From positions 1 to 64,000 of the forward strand of contig NZ_JAFAGS010000072.1 of NCBI RefSeq assembly GCF_019237635.1: a DNA stretch of 64,000 bases, in the 5' to 3' direction. Below the pieces are notes generated by a model. It did no database searches. It worked only from the letters and a program-made list of their open reading frames with translations, and was not told the DNA's origin. Below are positions 1 through 7,333 of the stretch, in pieces. This DNA is from Pluralibacter sp. (lineage in GTDB: Bacteria > Pseudomonadota > Gammaproteobacteria > Enterobacterales > Enterobacteriaceae). Position 1 is the stretch's first letter, and every line of letters begins with the position of its first letter. A program made the translations under genes and the position numbers.

Positions 1-413
1 CGCCGATGCAGTGGAGCGAGGCGGCGCACGGCGGCTTCACCACCGGCGAGCCGTGGATCGCGCTTTGCGATAACTACCGCGAGATCAACGCCGACGCAGC
101 GCTTCGCGACCCCGATTCAGTGTTCTACACCTATCAGTCGCTGATTCGGCTGCGCAAAACGCTACCGGTGTTGACGTGGGGGGATTATCAGGATCTTCTG
201 CCGCAGCACCCTTCCCTGTGGAGCTACCGCCGCCAGTGGCAGGGCCAGACCCTGCTGGTGGCGGCGAACCTCAGCCGCGAAGTGCAGACCTGGGCGCCGG
301 AGCAAACCGATGACGACTGGCAAACTGTGCTCAGCAACTACCCGGACACCGCCGACAAACCGGGCGCAATAACACTGCGCCCGTTTGAAGCGGTGTGGTG
401 GCTGCTGGGGTAA
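1..413 (+). CDS. treC: Trehalose-6-phosphate hydrolase, C-terminal part (5' end outside window)
   Basis: This is the last ~137 residues of TreC, the cytoplasmic GH13 enzyme that splits trehalose 6-phosphate, made by the TreB PTS, into glucose and glucose 6-phosphate. The frame is open through base 3, so the gene begins upstream of the window. The visible part runs from PMQW through FTTGEPWI and CDNYREIN to the C-terminal beta domain ending RPFEAVWWLLG, and it aligns residue for residue with my memory of E. coli TreC, which ends WWLQK. The last ~40 bases of the gene and the following hairpin recur at 5671-5752 on the far side of a foreign sugar operon, and that second copy encodes WWLQG. So the 3' end seen here may be the version brought in by the insertion. 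Identification is firm; which end is ancestral is inference. Confidence 0.95.
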   Translation, partial: PMQWSEAAHGGFTTGEPWIALCDNYREINADAALRDPDSVFYTYQSLIRLRKTLPVLTWGDYQDLLPQHPSLWSYRRQWQGQTLLVAANLSREVQTWAPEQTDDDWQTVLSNYPDTADKPGAITLRPFEAVWWLLG

Positions 414-453
414 TCAGGCAAGCTCCCCCGGCGGTACATCTGCCGGGGCGGCG
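372..453 (+). repeat. Direct repeat, left copy (treC 3' end plus hairpin)
   Basis: These 82 bases (the last 14 codons of treC including the stop, and the hairpin behind it) match 5671-5752 with six mismatches that I counted (374, 402, 406, 435, 437, 438), about 93% identity. The two copies bracket the AT-rich operon at 818-5657. A duplicated gene 3' end is what integration or homologous recombination at a gene end leaves behind. Confidence 0.9.
425..449 (+). terminator. Hairpin behind treC
   Basis: CCCCGGC at 426-432 pairs with GCCGGGG at 442-448 over a nine-base loop, and the stem can be extended by a G-C pair inside. There is no clear T-run, so termination would be imperfect. The same hairpin is present in the right-hand copy of the repeat at about 5725-5747. 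Confidence 0.6.
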
Positions 454-817
454 AATATGAGCAATAATTTCATCACCGATACCCCCGCGCTTTCCCCAAT
501 TAATACTTTCATCAGCACAAAAATGCGCAGCTAATCACATTTCTGTCTTTTCATAACAATGCAAAGCCGCCTAAAGGAACATCGAATAAAACCGATTCCC
601 GCAAAGTAAATTAACTCAATGATAATCAACAAAATAAACAAACAACTTTGACTTTTCTTTACTTCATAAAAGTGATGTCAATCACAAAAACAAACCATAA
701 ACTCATTGAGTCAAGGCTATGCATCGTTAATTTTATCACCACAATGTGATCTTCATTGCAAATACAGGGATTGAAATCAGGAAAAAATGTTTCTACGGGA
801 ATTAACGGGGAAACACA
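454..817 (+). promoter_or_regulatory. AT-rich promoter region of the PTS/aldolase operon with a CRP-like site
   Basis: This gap is visibly AT-rich compared with treC. A CRP-like palindrome AGTGA-N6-TCACA lies at 671-686 (one base from the TGTGA-N6-TCACA consensus), and a weaker TGTGA-N6-TTGCA lies at 745-760. A TTGACT hexamer at 648-653 is a possible -35, but I see no convincing -10 at the right distance. No regulator gene is linked to the operon, so catabolite control by CRP is the only control the sequence suggests. Confidence 0.5.
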
Positions 818-1798
818 ATGAAAATTGGCATTGTTATCAGTGGTGGAGATGTATCTGGAATTAATAACTTCATTTTCCAGATAGCTAAGCTCGCAAATGC
901 GGAGATCACACTATTCAACGGTGGAATACCCGGTTTGTTAGATAAAAACCATCATGAAGTCTCCTGGCGTGATTTGGTTGATTTCTCTATTGCATCGATT
1001 CCCATCATTACGTCAGGGCGGACAACACGAAAATTAATACGGAGTGAATATGATGCAATTGCTAAAAAAATAAAATCATTACGCATTGATGTTTTGATTA
1101 TGGCAGGAGGTGATGGGAGCCTGCAGTTTCTCAACACGCTGAGTGAGTTTGATATTAACTGCTTTGGGGTGGGAATGACCATCGATAATGACGTATATGG
1201 TAGTGATTATACGATTGGTTTCTCTACTGCCTGTGAACAGATTATTAAGGAGGTTTCTCGTTTAAGAAATACGGGGCGAGCACTACCGGGGCGTGTGTTT
1301 ATGGTGGAAATATTAGGAGGCTACTGTGGTGAACTGACCCTGCAGTCGGCCATTAAGAGCAACGCGGATATCGCTTTAATTCCGGAGCATCAGATACCTG
1401 TAGAATGCCTGGCTGAGCGTGTGAAGCAAAAACTAACCAGTCAGAACAGTATCATTATTCTCTGTTCCGAAGGTTATACCCGAGAGTATTCACCAGGTTT
1501 TCAGGGTGCAATCGATACGATGATTAAGCAGCTTGAACCGCGTATTGGCGTACGTATCCGTAAAACAATTATCGGTTTTGGTTTACGTAATGGCGACCCG
1601 ACCTGCGAGGAAATTTACCAGGGTACCATTATGGCTAATGAAGTCGTTCGATGTATTCAATCAGGGATGAAGAATAAAGCCATCATTATAAACTCAAGCA
1701 ATAAGCCGATCCCAATAGATTTAATAAGTATGAAGAAGCGTCTGGTTGATGTAGAAGGACATTATTACAAACTTGCCAAACAACTCAATATTATTTGA
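818..1798 (+). CDS. 6-phosphofructokinase (PfkA)-family sugar-phosphate kinase
   Basis: This 326-residue protein has the length and layout of PfkA. Visible motifs are GGDVSG (9-14, normally GGDAPG) at the N-terminal nucleotide loop, GGDGS (97-101), which is the ATP-type rather than the PPi-type signature, and TIDND (121-125), whose first Asp is the catalytic base in the family. A later segment, MVEILGGYCGE, replaces the usual VEVMGRxCG, so an Arg that helps bind fructose 6-phosphate is Gly here. That change suggests a different ketose phosphate as substrate, perhaps tagatose 6-phosphate or an analogue. It is the first gene of an operon with a PTS and a ketose-bisphosphate aldolase, which fits a kinase making the bisphosphate that the aldolase splits. 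It starts with ATG after a purine-rich stretch. Family is certain; substrate is unknown. Confidence 0.85.
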   Translation: MKIGIVISGGDVSGINNFIFQIAKLANAEITLFNGGIPGLLDKNHHEVSWRDLVDFSIASIPIITSGRTTRKLIRSEYDAIAKKIKSLRIDVLIMAGGDGSLQFLNTLSEFDINCFGVGMTIDNDVYGSDYTIGFSTACEQIIKEVSRLRNTGRALPGRVFMVEILGGYCGELTLQSAIKSNADIALIPEHQIPVECLAERVKQKLTSQNSIIILCSEGYTREYSPGFQGAIDTMIKQLEPRIGVRIRKTIIGFGLRNGDPTCEEIYQGTIMANEVVRCIQSGMKNKAIIINSSNKPIPIDLISMKKRLVDVEGHYYKLAKQLNII

Positions 1799-1808
1799 GG
1801 AGACCTAT

Positions 1809-2123
1809 ATGCTAAAAATCCTTTGCGTATGTGGCTGCGGCCTCGGTTCAAGCTTTGCTATCGAAATGACAGCCAAAGCGGTTTTAAAAAAACTAGAGAT
1901 CCCTGCAAAAATTGAGCATACCACAGTATCTGAAGCTGGGGCGTTTAAATCAGACATGATTCTGACGCAGAAAACATTTGCAGACATATTAACGGCAGAT
2001 GCCAGTAAAGAAGAAATTAAACGGGTCGTGGTATTGAACAAACTCACAGACAAGGACGAGATTGAAACCAAGATTGTTGCATTCTTAAAAGAACATAATC
2101 TGAAGGTAGCAGACCATGAATAG
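1809..2123 (+). CDS. PTS EIIB component, ascorbate/lactose type
   Basis: This is a 104-residue cytoplasmic phosphocarrier. It opens with MLKILCVCGCGLGSS, the phosphocysteine loop of the EIIB family that includes UlaB; Cys8 is the expected phospho-acceptor. An upstream in-frame ATG at 1773 lies inside the kinase gene; the start at 1809 is preferred because GAGGAGA, overlapping the kinase stop, stands just before it. The gene overlaps the start of the IIC gene by 8 bases, which points to coupled translation. It should take phosphate from the IIA at 4669 and pass it to sugar bound in the IIC. The transported sugar cannot be told from this subunit. Confidence 0.85.
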   Translation: MLKILCVCGCGLGSSFAIEMTAKAVLKKLEIPAKIEHTTVSEAGAFKSDMILTQKTFADILTADASKEEIKRVVVLNKLTDKDEIETKIVAFLKEHNLKVADHE

Positions 2124-3483
2124 TTTTGTAGAGTTTATCGTCAAGGATCTACTTGGTCAGGCTTCAATACTCATTGCATTTATCGCGATGCTGGGCTTGA
2201 TCTTGCAAAAAAAATCGCCAGGAAAAACGGCGGAGGGAACGTTTAAAACGCTGCTTGGTTTTTTAATCATGATGGCTGGTATTAATATCATTGTCGCCAC
2301 ACTGACGTTTCTGAATGATATTTTCACCCATGGTTTTGGTATGAAAGGATACATCACTGATGTAGCAGCTATCGCCGGGTTAGCGAATCGGGAATTAGGT
2401 TCTGAGGTCGCATTAACGTTAATGGTGATTTTTGCCGTCAACATCATTATTGCTCGCTTAACACCGCTAAAATATATCTTCCTCACGGGTCAGGCTCTGC
2501 TTTGGATGGCAACCATCGGTGCAGTCATTGGCTACAAGGCAGGGTTGACCGGATTACCCCTCATTTTAACCGGTGGCATTTTCGGTGGCGTGATGGCAGT
2601 ACTGATGCCTGCACTGGCACAGCCTGTGGTAAGGCGCATTACCGGTTCTGATGACGTAGCGCTCGGCCATTTTTGTACCATCGGTTATCTGGTACAGGCA
2701 GCCGTGGCCAAAGTGGTAGGAAAAGGCTCTCGTTCCACAGAAGAACTTGAATTACCGGATAACTTTAAGTTTTTACAAGATACCTACCTTGCAATGGCGG
2801 TTGTCATGGTACCCATGTACCTGATTCCCGCGCTGGCTGCTGGCCCGGAGTACATCGCTCAGTTCTCTAACGGCATTAACTACCTAATGTATGCCTTTAT
2901 GCAGTCTATTCAATTCGTGGCTGGCGTATTCGTTCTGTACAGCGGTGTACGCTTATTACTCAATGAGTTAGTTCCTGCATTTCGCGGTATTGCGATGCGC
3001 ATAGTTCCAGATGCCAAACCCGCGCTGGATTGCCCGGTTTTGTTTCCTTATGCCCCCAATGCGGTCATTGTCGGGTTTCTGGCAACCACTGTCGGTTCCA
3101 TTATCGGCATGCTGATATTCCCGATGTTTGGTCTGGCAATGATTCTGCCGGGATTATTAACCAACTTTTTTGCAGGTGGCACCGCAGGGGTATTTGGTAA
3201 TGCACTGGGCGGCCGTCGTGGCGCAATAATTGGTGGGATAGTACACGGTCTGTTTATTACCTTCCTACCCGCCATTCTGGTACCGATGCTCGAAAGCTAC
3301 GGCTTTACAGGCGTCACGTTTAGTGACTCAGATGTCATCAGTTCCGGATTGGTTTTAGGGCATGTGTTCCAGCACAACTGGTTATTTGTTGCATTGTTCA
3401 TTGTTTTTGTCGCCGCACTGGCATGGTTCGTAAACGGTAAAACTGGTCAGCAAAAAGAGGAGAGTGTTCATGAGTCTGTATAA
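2116..3483 (+). CDS. PTS EIIC component, SgaT/UlaA (ascorbate) family
   Basis: This is a 455-residue integral membrane permease with about eleven hydrophobic segments. It resembles UlaA across its length: an early GTFKTLLGF region, a GHFCTIGYLVQAA segment matching the UlaA GHQQQF region, LPDNFKFLQDTYLA, and APNAVIVGF near residue 315. It would carry the substrate through the inner membrane while IIB phosphorylates it. The ula-type permease next to a phosphofructokinase homologue and a ketose-bisphosphate aldolase is unlike the ula pathway, which uses a lactonase, decarboxylase and epimerases. So the substrate is probably a ketohexose or related sugar rather than ascorbate. It overlaps the IIB end by 8 bases and the aldolase start by 14 bases. 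Confidence 0.87.
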   Translation: MNSFVEFIVKDLLGQASILIAFIAMLGLILQKKSPGKTAEGTFKTLLGFLIMMAGINIIVATLTFLNDIFTHGFGMKGYITDVAAIAGLANRELGSEVALTLMVIFAVNIIIARLTPLKYIFLTGQALLWMATIGAVIGYKAGLTGLPLILTGGIFGGVMAVLMPALAQPVVRRITGSDDVALGHFCTIGYLVQAAVAKVVGKGSRSTEELELPDNFKFLQDTYLAMAVVMVPMYLIPALAAGPEYIAQFSNGINYLMYAFMQSIQFVAGVFVLYSGVRLLLNELVPAFRGIAMRIVPDAKPALDCPVLFPYAPNAVIVGFLATTVGSIIGMLIFPMFGLAMILPGLLTNFFAGGTAGVFGNALGGRRGAIIGGIVHGLFITFLPAILVPMLESYGFTGVTFSDSDVISSGLVLGHVFQHNWLFVALFIVFVAALAWFVNGKTGQQKEESVHESV

Positions 3484-4312
3484 TTTCAACGATATTCTAA
3501 AAATCGCTCAGGAAAGAGATTTCAAAGCTATTGGTTCATTTAATCTACACTGTATTGAAATGCTACCCGCATTTTTCAAAGCAGCGAAGAATACCCATAG
3601 CCCATTAATGATTCAGATATCAACAGGAACCGCAGAATACCTGGGGTATCGTTTACTTGTAGACGCGGTATGCTCACTCGCAGACAGTGAAAATGTGCCA
3701 ACCTGTTTGCATCTGGATCACTGCTCTGATCTCACAGCCATTAAAACAGCAATGGATGCCGGGTTCTCTTCAGTGATGTATGACGGCTCCCACCTCGGAC
3801 TGAAAGAGAACATCGATAATACGCAAATTGTCGTGAAAATGGCGCACGCCAGAAACATCACGGTAGAAGGCGAGCTGGGCGCTATCGGTGGCTCGGAAGA
3901 TGGTAAGTCAATCGCCGCAGAAAATATCTGTTTCACCACTGTGGAAGATGCCAAACGTTTTGTTGATGAAACACAGGTCGATATGCTGGCGGTCTCCATA
4001 GGAACAGTGCATGGTTTATATACTGGCAAAGCACAGATTCAACATCAGCGTTTGCAGGATATTAGCGCTGCGACGGGTATTCCTCTGGTCTTACATGGTG
4101 GCACAGGCGTCAGTGATGACGATATGCGTAAAGCCGTCACTGAAGGCATTAATAAAGTTAATGTCGGTACGGAAATGAATGTGCAATGGGTCGATAAGTG
4201 CAAAACGACCTTTGAGAAGGGTAAGGTGAATGACAGCGTGCGGAAATTTTTAATTCCCGCAAACCATGCTGTTACCAATGTATTAATGGAAAAAATCGCA
4301 TTATTTAAGTAA
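3470..4312 (+). CDS. Class II ketose-bisphosphate aldolase (GatY/KbaY/FbaA superfamily)
   Basis: This 280-residue zinc aldolase should cleave a ketose 1,6-bisphosphate into dihydroxyacetone phosphate and glyceraldehyde 3-phosphate. The HLDHCSD motif puts the catalytic Asp at 83 and the first zinc His at 84, as in GatY/KbaY. VEGELGAIGG, the GTVHGLY zinc His and the VLHGGTGV zinc His plus phosphate loop follow in order, and NVGTEM closes the DHAP phosphate site. The length matches the ~285-residue tagatose-bisphosphate aldolases. The start at 3470 (ATG) is chosen over GTG 3464 because AAAGAGGAGAG lies at the proper distance; it overlaps the IIC gene. Together with the PFK homologue it gives a tagatose-like route. 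Fructose or another ketose bisphosphate cannot be excluded. Confidence 0.88.
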   Translation: MSLYNFNDILKIAQERDFKAIGSFNLHCIEMLPAFFKAAKNTHSPLMIQISTGTAEYLGYRLLVDAVCSLADSENVPTCLHLDHCSDLTAIKTAMDAGFSSVMYDGSHLGLKENIDNTQIVVKMAHARNITVEGELGAIGGSEDGKSIAAENICFTTVEDAKRFVDETQVDMLAVSIGTVHGLYTGKAQIQHQRLQDISAATGIPLVLHGGTGVSDDDMRKAVTEGINKVNVGTEMNVQWVDKCKTTFEKGKVNDSVRKFLIPANHAVTNVLMEKIALFK

Positions 4313-4378
4313 TACCCTATTTTTTATAATACATCATCACCAGGGTAGCCCTGTCACTCATCGGGGTGGGAGAGAATT

Positions 4379-4648
4379 ATGTTTCAATTATTGAAGTCAC
4401 TGTTAAAAAAAGAAAATAACCCGCCACAGGAGCATGATGAAGAATCCGCTGCATTGGCAGCCGAAATAGCCAAACTGGAAACTGAGTTACAGTGCGAACC
4501 TGGTAATGGAGAAATACAAAAGGCATTAATGCTAACCTATAACCGCGCACTCCCTATGTATGCTAAAAGCAAGGCATATCGCAAGGAAATAGATTCGCTT
4601 TTTGTTCGCATTGATAACTTACGCAATATTATTCGTCGTAATATTTAG
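4379..4648 (+). CDS. Small charged helical protein of unknown function
   Basis: I do not recognise this 89-residue protein. It has no signal peptide and no long hydrophobic segment. It is rich in Glu, Lys and Leu, with a likely coiled-coil or helical hairpin from about residue 20 to the end (EIAKLETELQ, then RKEIDSLFVRIDNLRN). A good ribosome site, GGGAGAG, precedes the ATG. It lies 66 bases after the aldolase gene and 20 bases before the PTS IIA gene, in the same direction, so it is almost certainly in the operon. Possible jobs are a regulator or partner of a PTS subunit, but nothing in the sequence proves this. Confidence 0.7.
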   Translation: MFQLLKSLLKKENNPPQEHDEESAALAAEIAKLETELQCEPGNGEIQKALMLTYNRALPMYAKSKAYRKEIDSLFVRIDNLRNIIRRNI

Positions 4649-4668
4649 GACAAAGATCAGGAGTCAAA

Positions 4669-5106
4669 ATGACGATAAAAAACCTACTGATTGAGGCAGA
4701 CGCAATTCAGGTCGGCGTCACAGAGTCGGACTGGCAAAAAGTCATTCAACTGGCGGCCAGCCCGTTAGTGGCACAAGGATATATTTCTGAAGATTATAGT
4801 CAGGCGGTGATTGATAATACCCTGAGCCATGGCGCGTATTATGTTTTTGATGAGGGAGTGGCGATCCCTCACGCCAGACCAGAATGCGGTGTAAATCGCA
4901 ATTGCTTCAGTCTGGTGTTGTTGGAGCACCCGATCCGGTTTGCTGGCAGTGAAAAGGCAGACATTGTCATCATGTTTGGCGCCGAGGATAGCAACGCGCA
5001 TATTGAAGAGGGTATCAGGGCAATCGTCGCCTTACTCGACAACGACGAACGCATGACTAAGTTGCGGGCAGCAAACTCCAGAGAAGAGGTTATCGCACTG
5101 CTATGA
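4669..5106 (+). CDS. PTS EIIA component, fructose/mannitol/ascorbate type
   Basis: This 145-residue cytoplasmic domain belongs to the EIIA-2 family. The GVAIPHARPE motif carries the phospho-accepting His68, which receives phosphate from HPr. The rest follows the family pattern, with the LVLLEHPIRF strand and VIMFGAEDSNAHIE preceding the final helix. It completes the IIA-IIB-IIC set encoded in this operon and is the UlaC counterpart. The gene starts 20 bases after the small unknown ORF behind GATCAGGAGTC, and its stop overlaps the next start as ATGA, so the downstream kinase is translationally coupled to it. Confidence 0.88.
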   Translation: MTIKNLLIEADAIQVGVTESDWQKVIQLAASPLVAQGYISEDYSQAVIDNTLSHGAYYVFDEGVAIPHARPECGVNRNCFSLVLLEHPIRFAGSEKADIVIMFGAEDSNAHIEEGIRAIVALLDNDERMTKLRAANSREEVIALL

Positions 5107-5657
5107 AACGATACCTTACTCCTGGTTGTAAAACAGTCATTCTGATTAACGGCATTCCCGCTTCAGGAAAGAGCACCATTACCCGGCAATTATCTGAAAC
5201 ATTACATCTCCCCTTCCTGACCATTGATGGGATTAAAGAACCCTTTATGGCGCGTTTCAATGATATTGACCGCACTTTCAATCGGCAGTTGGGATGTGCG
5301 GCATATGAGGTTATCTGGTCGATTATTGGGCAATCCCCCGCCAGTTGTGTCTGGTTGATTGATGCCTGGTTTGGTTTTCAACCACGCGAAACGCTGCAAC
5401 AACTGGTGCAACAGGCAGGTATAGAGAGAGTATTAGAAATCTGGAACCAGATCTCTCCCGAACAGGTTGTCTCACGTTATGCCGAACGATTACAGCACCG
5501 CCAGCCGGGACACCCCGGCGAAGAATATCTCCCGGAGTTAGCATCGCTGGCGGAATACGCTGAACCTATGCGTCTGGGGCCAACCTTTACAGTGGATCAG
5601 CAGGCTTTACTGGATATTGATGCTTTAACATGTTGGATCGAGACTCAGATTGCCTGA
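5103..5657 (+). CDS. P-loop (AAA-type) small-molecule kinase, substrate unknown
   Basis: This is a 184-residue soluble protein with a clear Walker A motif, GIPASGKST at 17-25, after a short hydrophobic strand. TIDGIKEPF around residue 40 and the LIDAWFG strand near 82 (possible Walker B) fit small P-loop kinases of the gluconate/shikimate/chloramphenicol-phosphotransferase type. It overlaps the EIIA stop (ATGA) and closes the operon. A second kinase beside a PFK homologue is unusual: it might phosphorylate sugar that enters without the PTS, or have a regulatory role like the P-loop protein RapZ. The gene ends 13 bases before the duplicated treC end, so it marks the edge of the inserted block. 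The fold assignment is good, the function unknown. Confidence 0.7.
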   Translation: MKRYLTPGCKTVILINGIPASGKSTITRQLSETLHLPFLTIDGIKEPFMARFNDIDRTFNRQLGCAAYEVIWSIIGQSPASCVWLIDAWFGFQPRETLQQLVQQAGIERVLEIWNQISPEQVVSRYAERLQHRQPGHPGEEYLPELASLAEYAEPMRLGPTFTVDQQALLDIDALTCWIETQIA

Positions 5658-5670
5658 GCCCTTCCCGGCC

Positions 5671-5752
5671 ACGCTGCGCCCGTTTGAAGCGGTGTGGTGG
5701 TTGCAGGGGTAATCAGGCAAGCTCCCCCGGCGGCATGTCTGCCGGGGCGGCG
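5671..5752 (+). repeat. Direct repeat, right copy: orphan treC 3' end and hairpin
   Basis: This segment encodes, without any start, the last residues TLRPFEAVWWLQG and stop of TreC, followed by TAATCAGGCAAGCTC and the same GC-rich hairpin as behind the real treC. It matches 372-453 at 76 of 82 positions. The Gln in WWLQG agrees with E. coli TreC (WWLQK), while the full-length gene has Leu there, so this detached copy may be the original end of the resident gene. It is the right boundary of the inserted operon. Confidence 0.9.
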
Positions 5753-5762
5753 GTCTGCGCAT

Positions 5763-6305
5763 TCAGTAGAACAGATCTAACTGATAGGGCTCTCCAGTGA
5801 TGGTCATTGAACCGTCTGCGTTGGTAAAAATATCCGCCTGATATCTGGCGTTCCCGATCCCCGTGACCATATTATCCAGGTCGGTGTACGCCCCCCTGAT
5901 CGATTTATCTTTTGCCCAGGAGGGCAGATTTTCTATGTCATAGTAGAAAATTACCGACTTATTGCCATGGCCGCGGTTGACGATATCGTCAATGTGTTTC
6001 ACGCGAATGCGGCCATAACAGAAGTCGCCATGCTTGTTAAATTCTTCCTGGCCTGCACGGGTTAGCGACCAGGTTTTCTTGTTGGGGGTCACTTTCACCA
6101 AACCAGCATCGACCAATGCCCACATTTTGGCATTAACCCACACCGACTCATTCTGTGTCATCGAAACGGGCCACAATGTTTCCCCCAGGCATAACGACGG
6201 TTGTCGATCCAGCGCCTGTTGAATCAGCTTTATATCATTATCGCGGTCGGTGCCGTGGCTGAGGAACGATAACAGCAGGCAACAGACGAGAAAACAGGGC
6301 CTCAT
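5763..6305 (-). CDS. Predicted exported protein of unknown function (possible CpmK-like)
   Basis: This 180-residue product begins with a short basic-hydrophobic leader (MRPCFLVCCLLLSFLSHG) that looks like a signal peptide; Cys residues in the leader leave open a lipoprotein. The mature part contains a winged-helix-like stretch (KMWALVDAGLVKVTPNKKTWSLTRAGQEEF, about 62-90, quoted in parts: KMWALVDAGL and WSLTRAGQEEF) and then a beta-rich end. I vaguely associate it with the small exported proteins found beside CarG-type genes, called CpmK in some annotations, but this is memory only. It overlaps the upstream gene as ATGA (6302-6305), so the two form a bicistron. Its boundary lies just after the duplicated treC end. 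Confidence 0.6.
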   Translation of the reverse strand: MRPCFLVCCLLLSFLSHGTDRDNDIKLIQQALDRQPSLCLGETLWPVSMTQNESVWVNAKMWALVDAGLVKVTPNKKTWSLTRAGQEEFNKHGDFCYGRIRVKHIDDIVNRGHGNKSVIFYYDIENLPSWAKDKSIRGAYTDLDNMVTGIGNARYQADIFTNADGSMTITGEPYQLDLFY

Positions 6306-6883
6306 TCCAGCGCCCTAAGGCTAATATGATTAAAAGCCTCATCCGTGTCGCTATATCGTTCTTTCGTCACATATGCTCTGGTGAGCTCCCAATAGAACAG
6401 AGAGACGCCAGGGTCTTGATCATTGATTTTGATATCATAACGACTAAATTTTACCGGAAGCGCATCCGTAACATCTTCACCATGTTGCTTACTCGCTAAT
6501 TTGTAGGCACTGACGACAAAATAACCATTTGCTTTTTTATACAGCTGGTAGTTGGTTATTTTGATCGTGGAAGCAGACAGGCTGAAATCAGACCAGGTAA
6601 ACCCCGTATCATTGGGAACGGGGATAATATTATATTCTCCATCCTTATTTTTAATGAAAATCGTCATGGTATGGTTGGGATGCGAGGTATTGTTATCAAA
6701 TATGGCATCAATAACGATGTCTTTTATTCCATCGCCATTAACATCCAGCATATTGACGCCTTTCTGCAGCATAACCGGACTATGTTCGCCAGAAAACGCG
6801 CCAGGAGATATCAACATCAGCAGAGCGATGATGAACAGATTACGGTTCAATATGAAGGAAAAGGCCTGTATCAGGTATCTCAT
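6302..6883 (-). CDS. Predicted exported protein with calcium-loop-like repeat (possible CarG/CpmJ-like)
   Basis: This is a 193-residue protein with an N-terminal hydrophobic segment (FIIALLMLISPGAFSGE) that reads as a signal peptide. After it comes LDVNGDGIKDIVIDA, a DxNxDG calcium-binding-type loop of the kind found in FG-GAP and VCBS proteins. The overall look resembles CarG-family proteins, known in carbapenem producers for self-resistance, but I hold this at low confidence and no biosynthesis genes are near. The ATG at 6883 is preferred to one at 6931 because AGGGAG precedes it at a good distance. The region is AT-rich compared with nrdD. It is the first gene of the two-gene unit ending at 5763. 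Confidence 0.6.
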   Translation of the reverse strand: MRYLIQAFSFILNRNLFIIALLMLISPGAFSGEHSPVMLQKGVNMLDVNGDGIKDIVIDAIFDNNTSHPNHTMTIFIKNKDGEYNIIPVPNDTGFTWSDFSLSASTIKITNYQLYKKANGYFVVSAYKLASKQHGEDVTDALPVKFSRYDIKINDQDPGVSLFYWELTRAYVTKERYSDTDEAFNHISLRALE

Positions 6884-7333
6884 ATAACTCCCTGTCAAAT
6901 CTCGATGTCTCCCTTTGGAACAGAACGACATACCAGTATAGCCCCTTTTACAATATGCACAGGTGCCAATAGCCTCAAGCCCGCACAGTGACCACCTGAT
7001 TTTGTTTATTTTTTACTCACCTTTCAAACGAAGAAATTTTCGTTAGGCTACATTGCCCGTCCTCTGTACTGTCCAGTTTTTACTTTGTCCTGAATCAAAA
7101 AAATCGCAAACATCTTTGATGCAAATCACTATATATAGAACTTAGAATGCATCCCGGCCCTACATATTGTATTAATCGTCTATTCTCTCACCTGAACCCG
7201 ACTAAAAAACCCAGGGCGAGAATGTGGATAAAAAGGGCCGGAATCGGGGAAGTGTCTGGCAGGCAAGCTGAATCATGCCCGCGACGCGTCTTCCGCCTCT
7301 GTGGATAACCTGTTCTTTTAATATGGAGTGATC
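6884..7333 (+). promoter_or_regulatory. Regulatory region of nrdDG with FNR and NrdR sites
   Basis: This 450-base gap separates the divergent hypothetical pair from nrdD. An FNR-like box TTGAT-GCAA-ATCAC lies at 7116-7129 (9 of 10 consensus bases). Two NrdR-box-like 16-mers follow: 7126-7141, with the core CACTATATATAG, and 7157-7172, CCCTACATATTGTAT-like. They start 31 bases apart, three helical turns, the usual layout for NrdR pairs. The first NrdR box overlaps the FNR box, suggesting that dNTP-level repression and anaerobic activation compete. The sites are read from sequence; the regulatory roles come from what is known for enterobacterial nrdDG. Confidence 0.75.
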
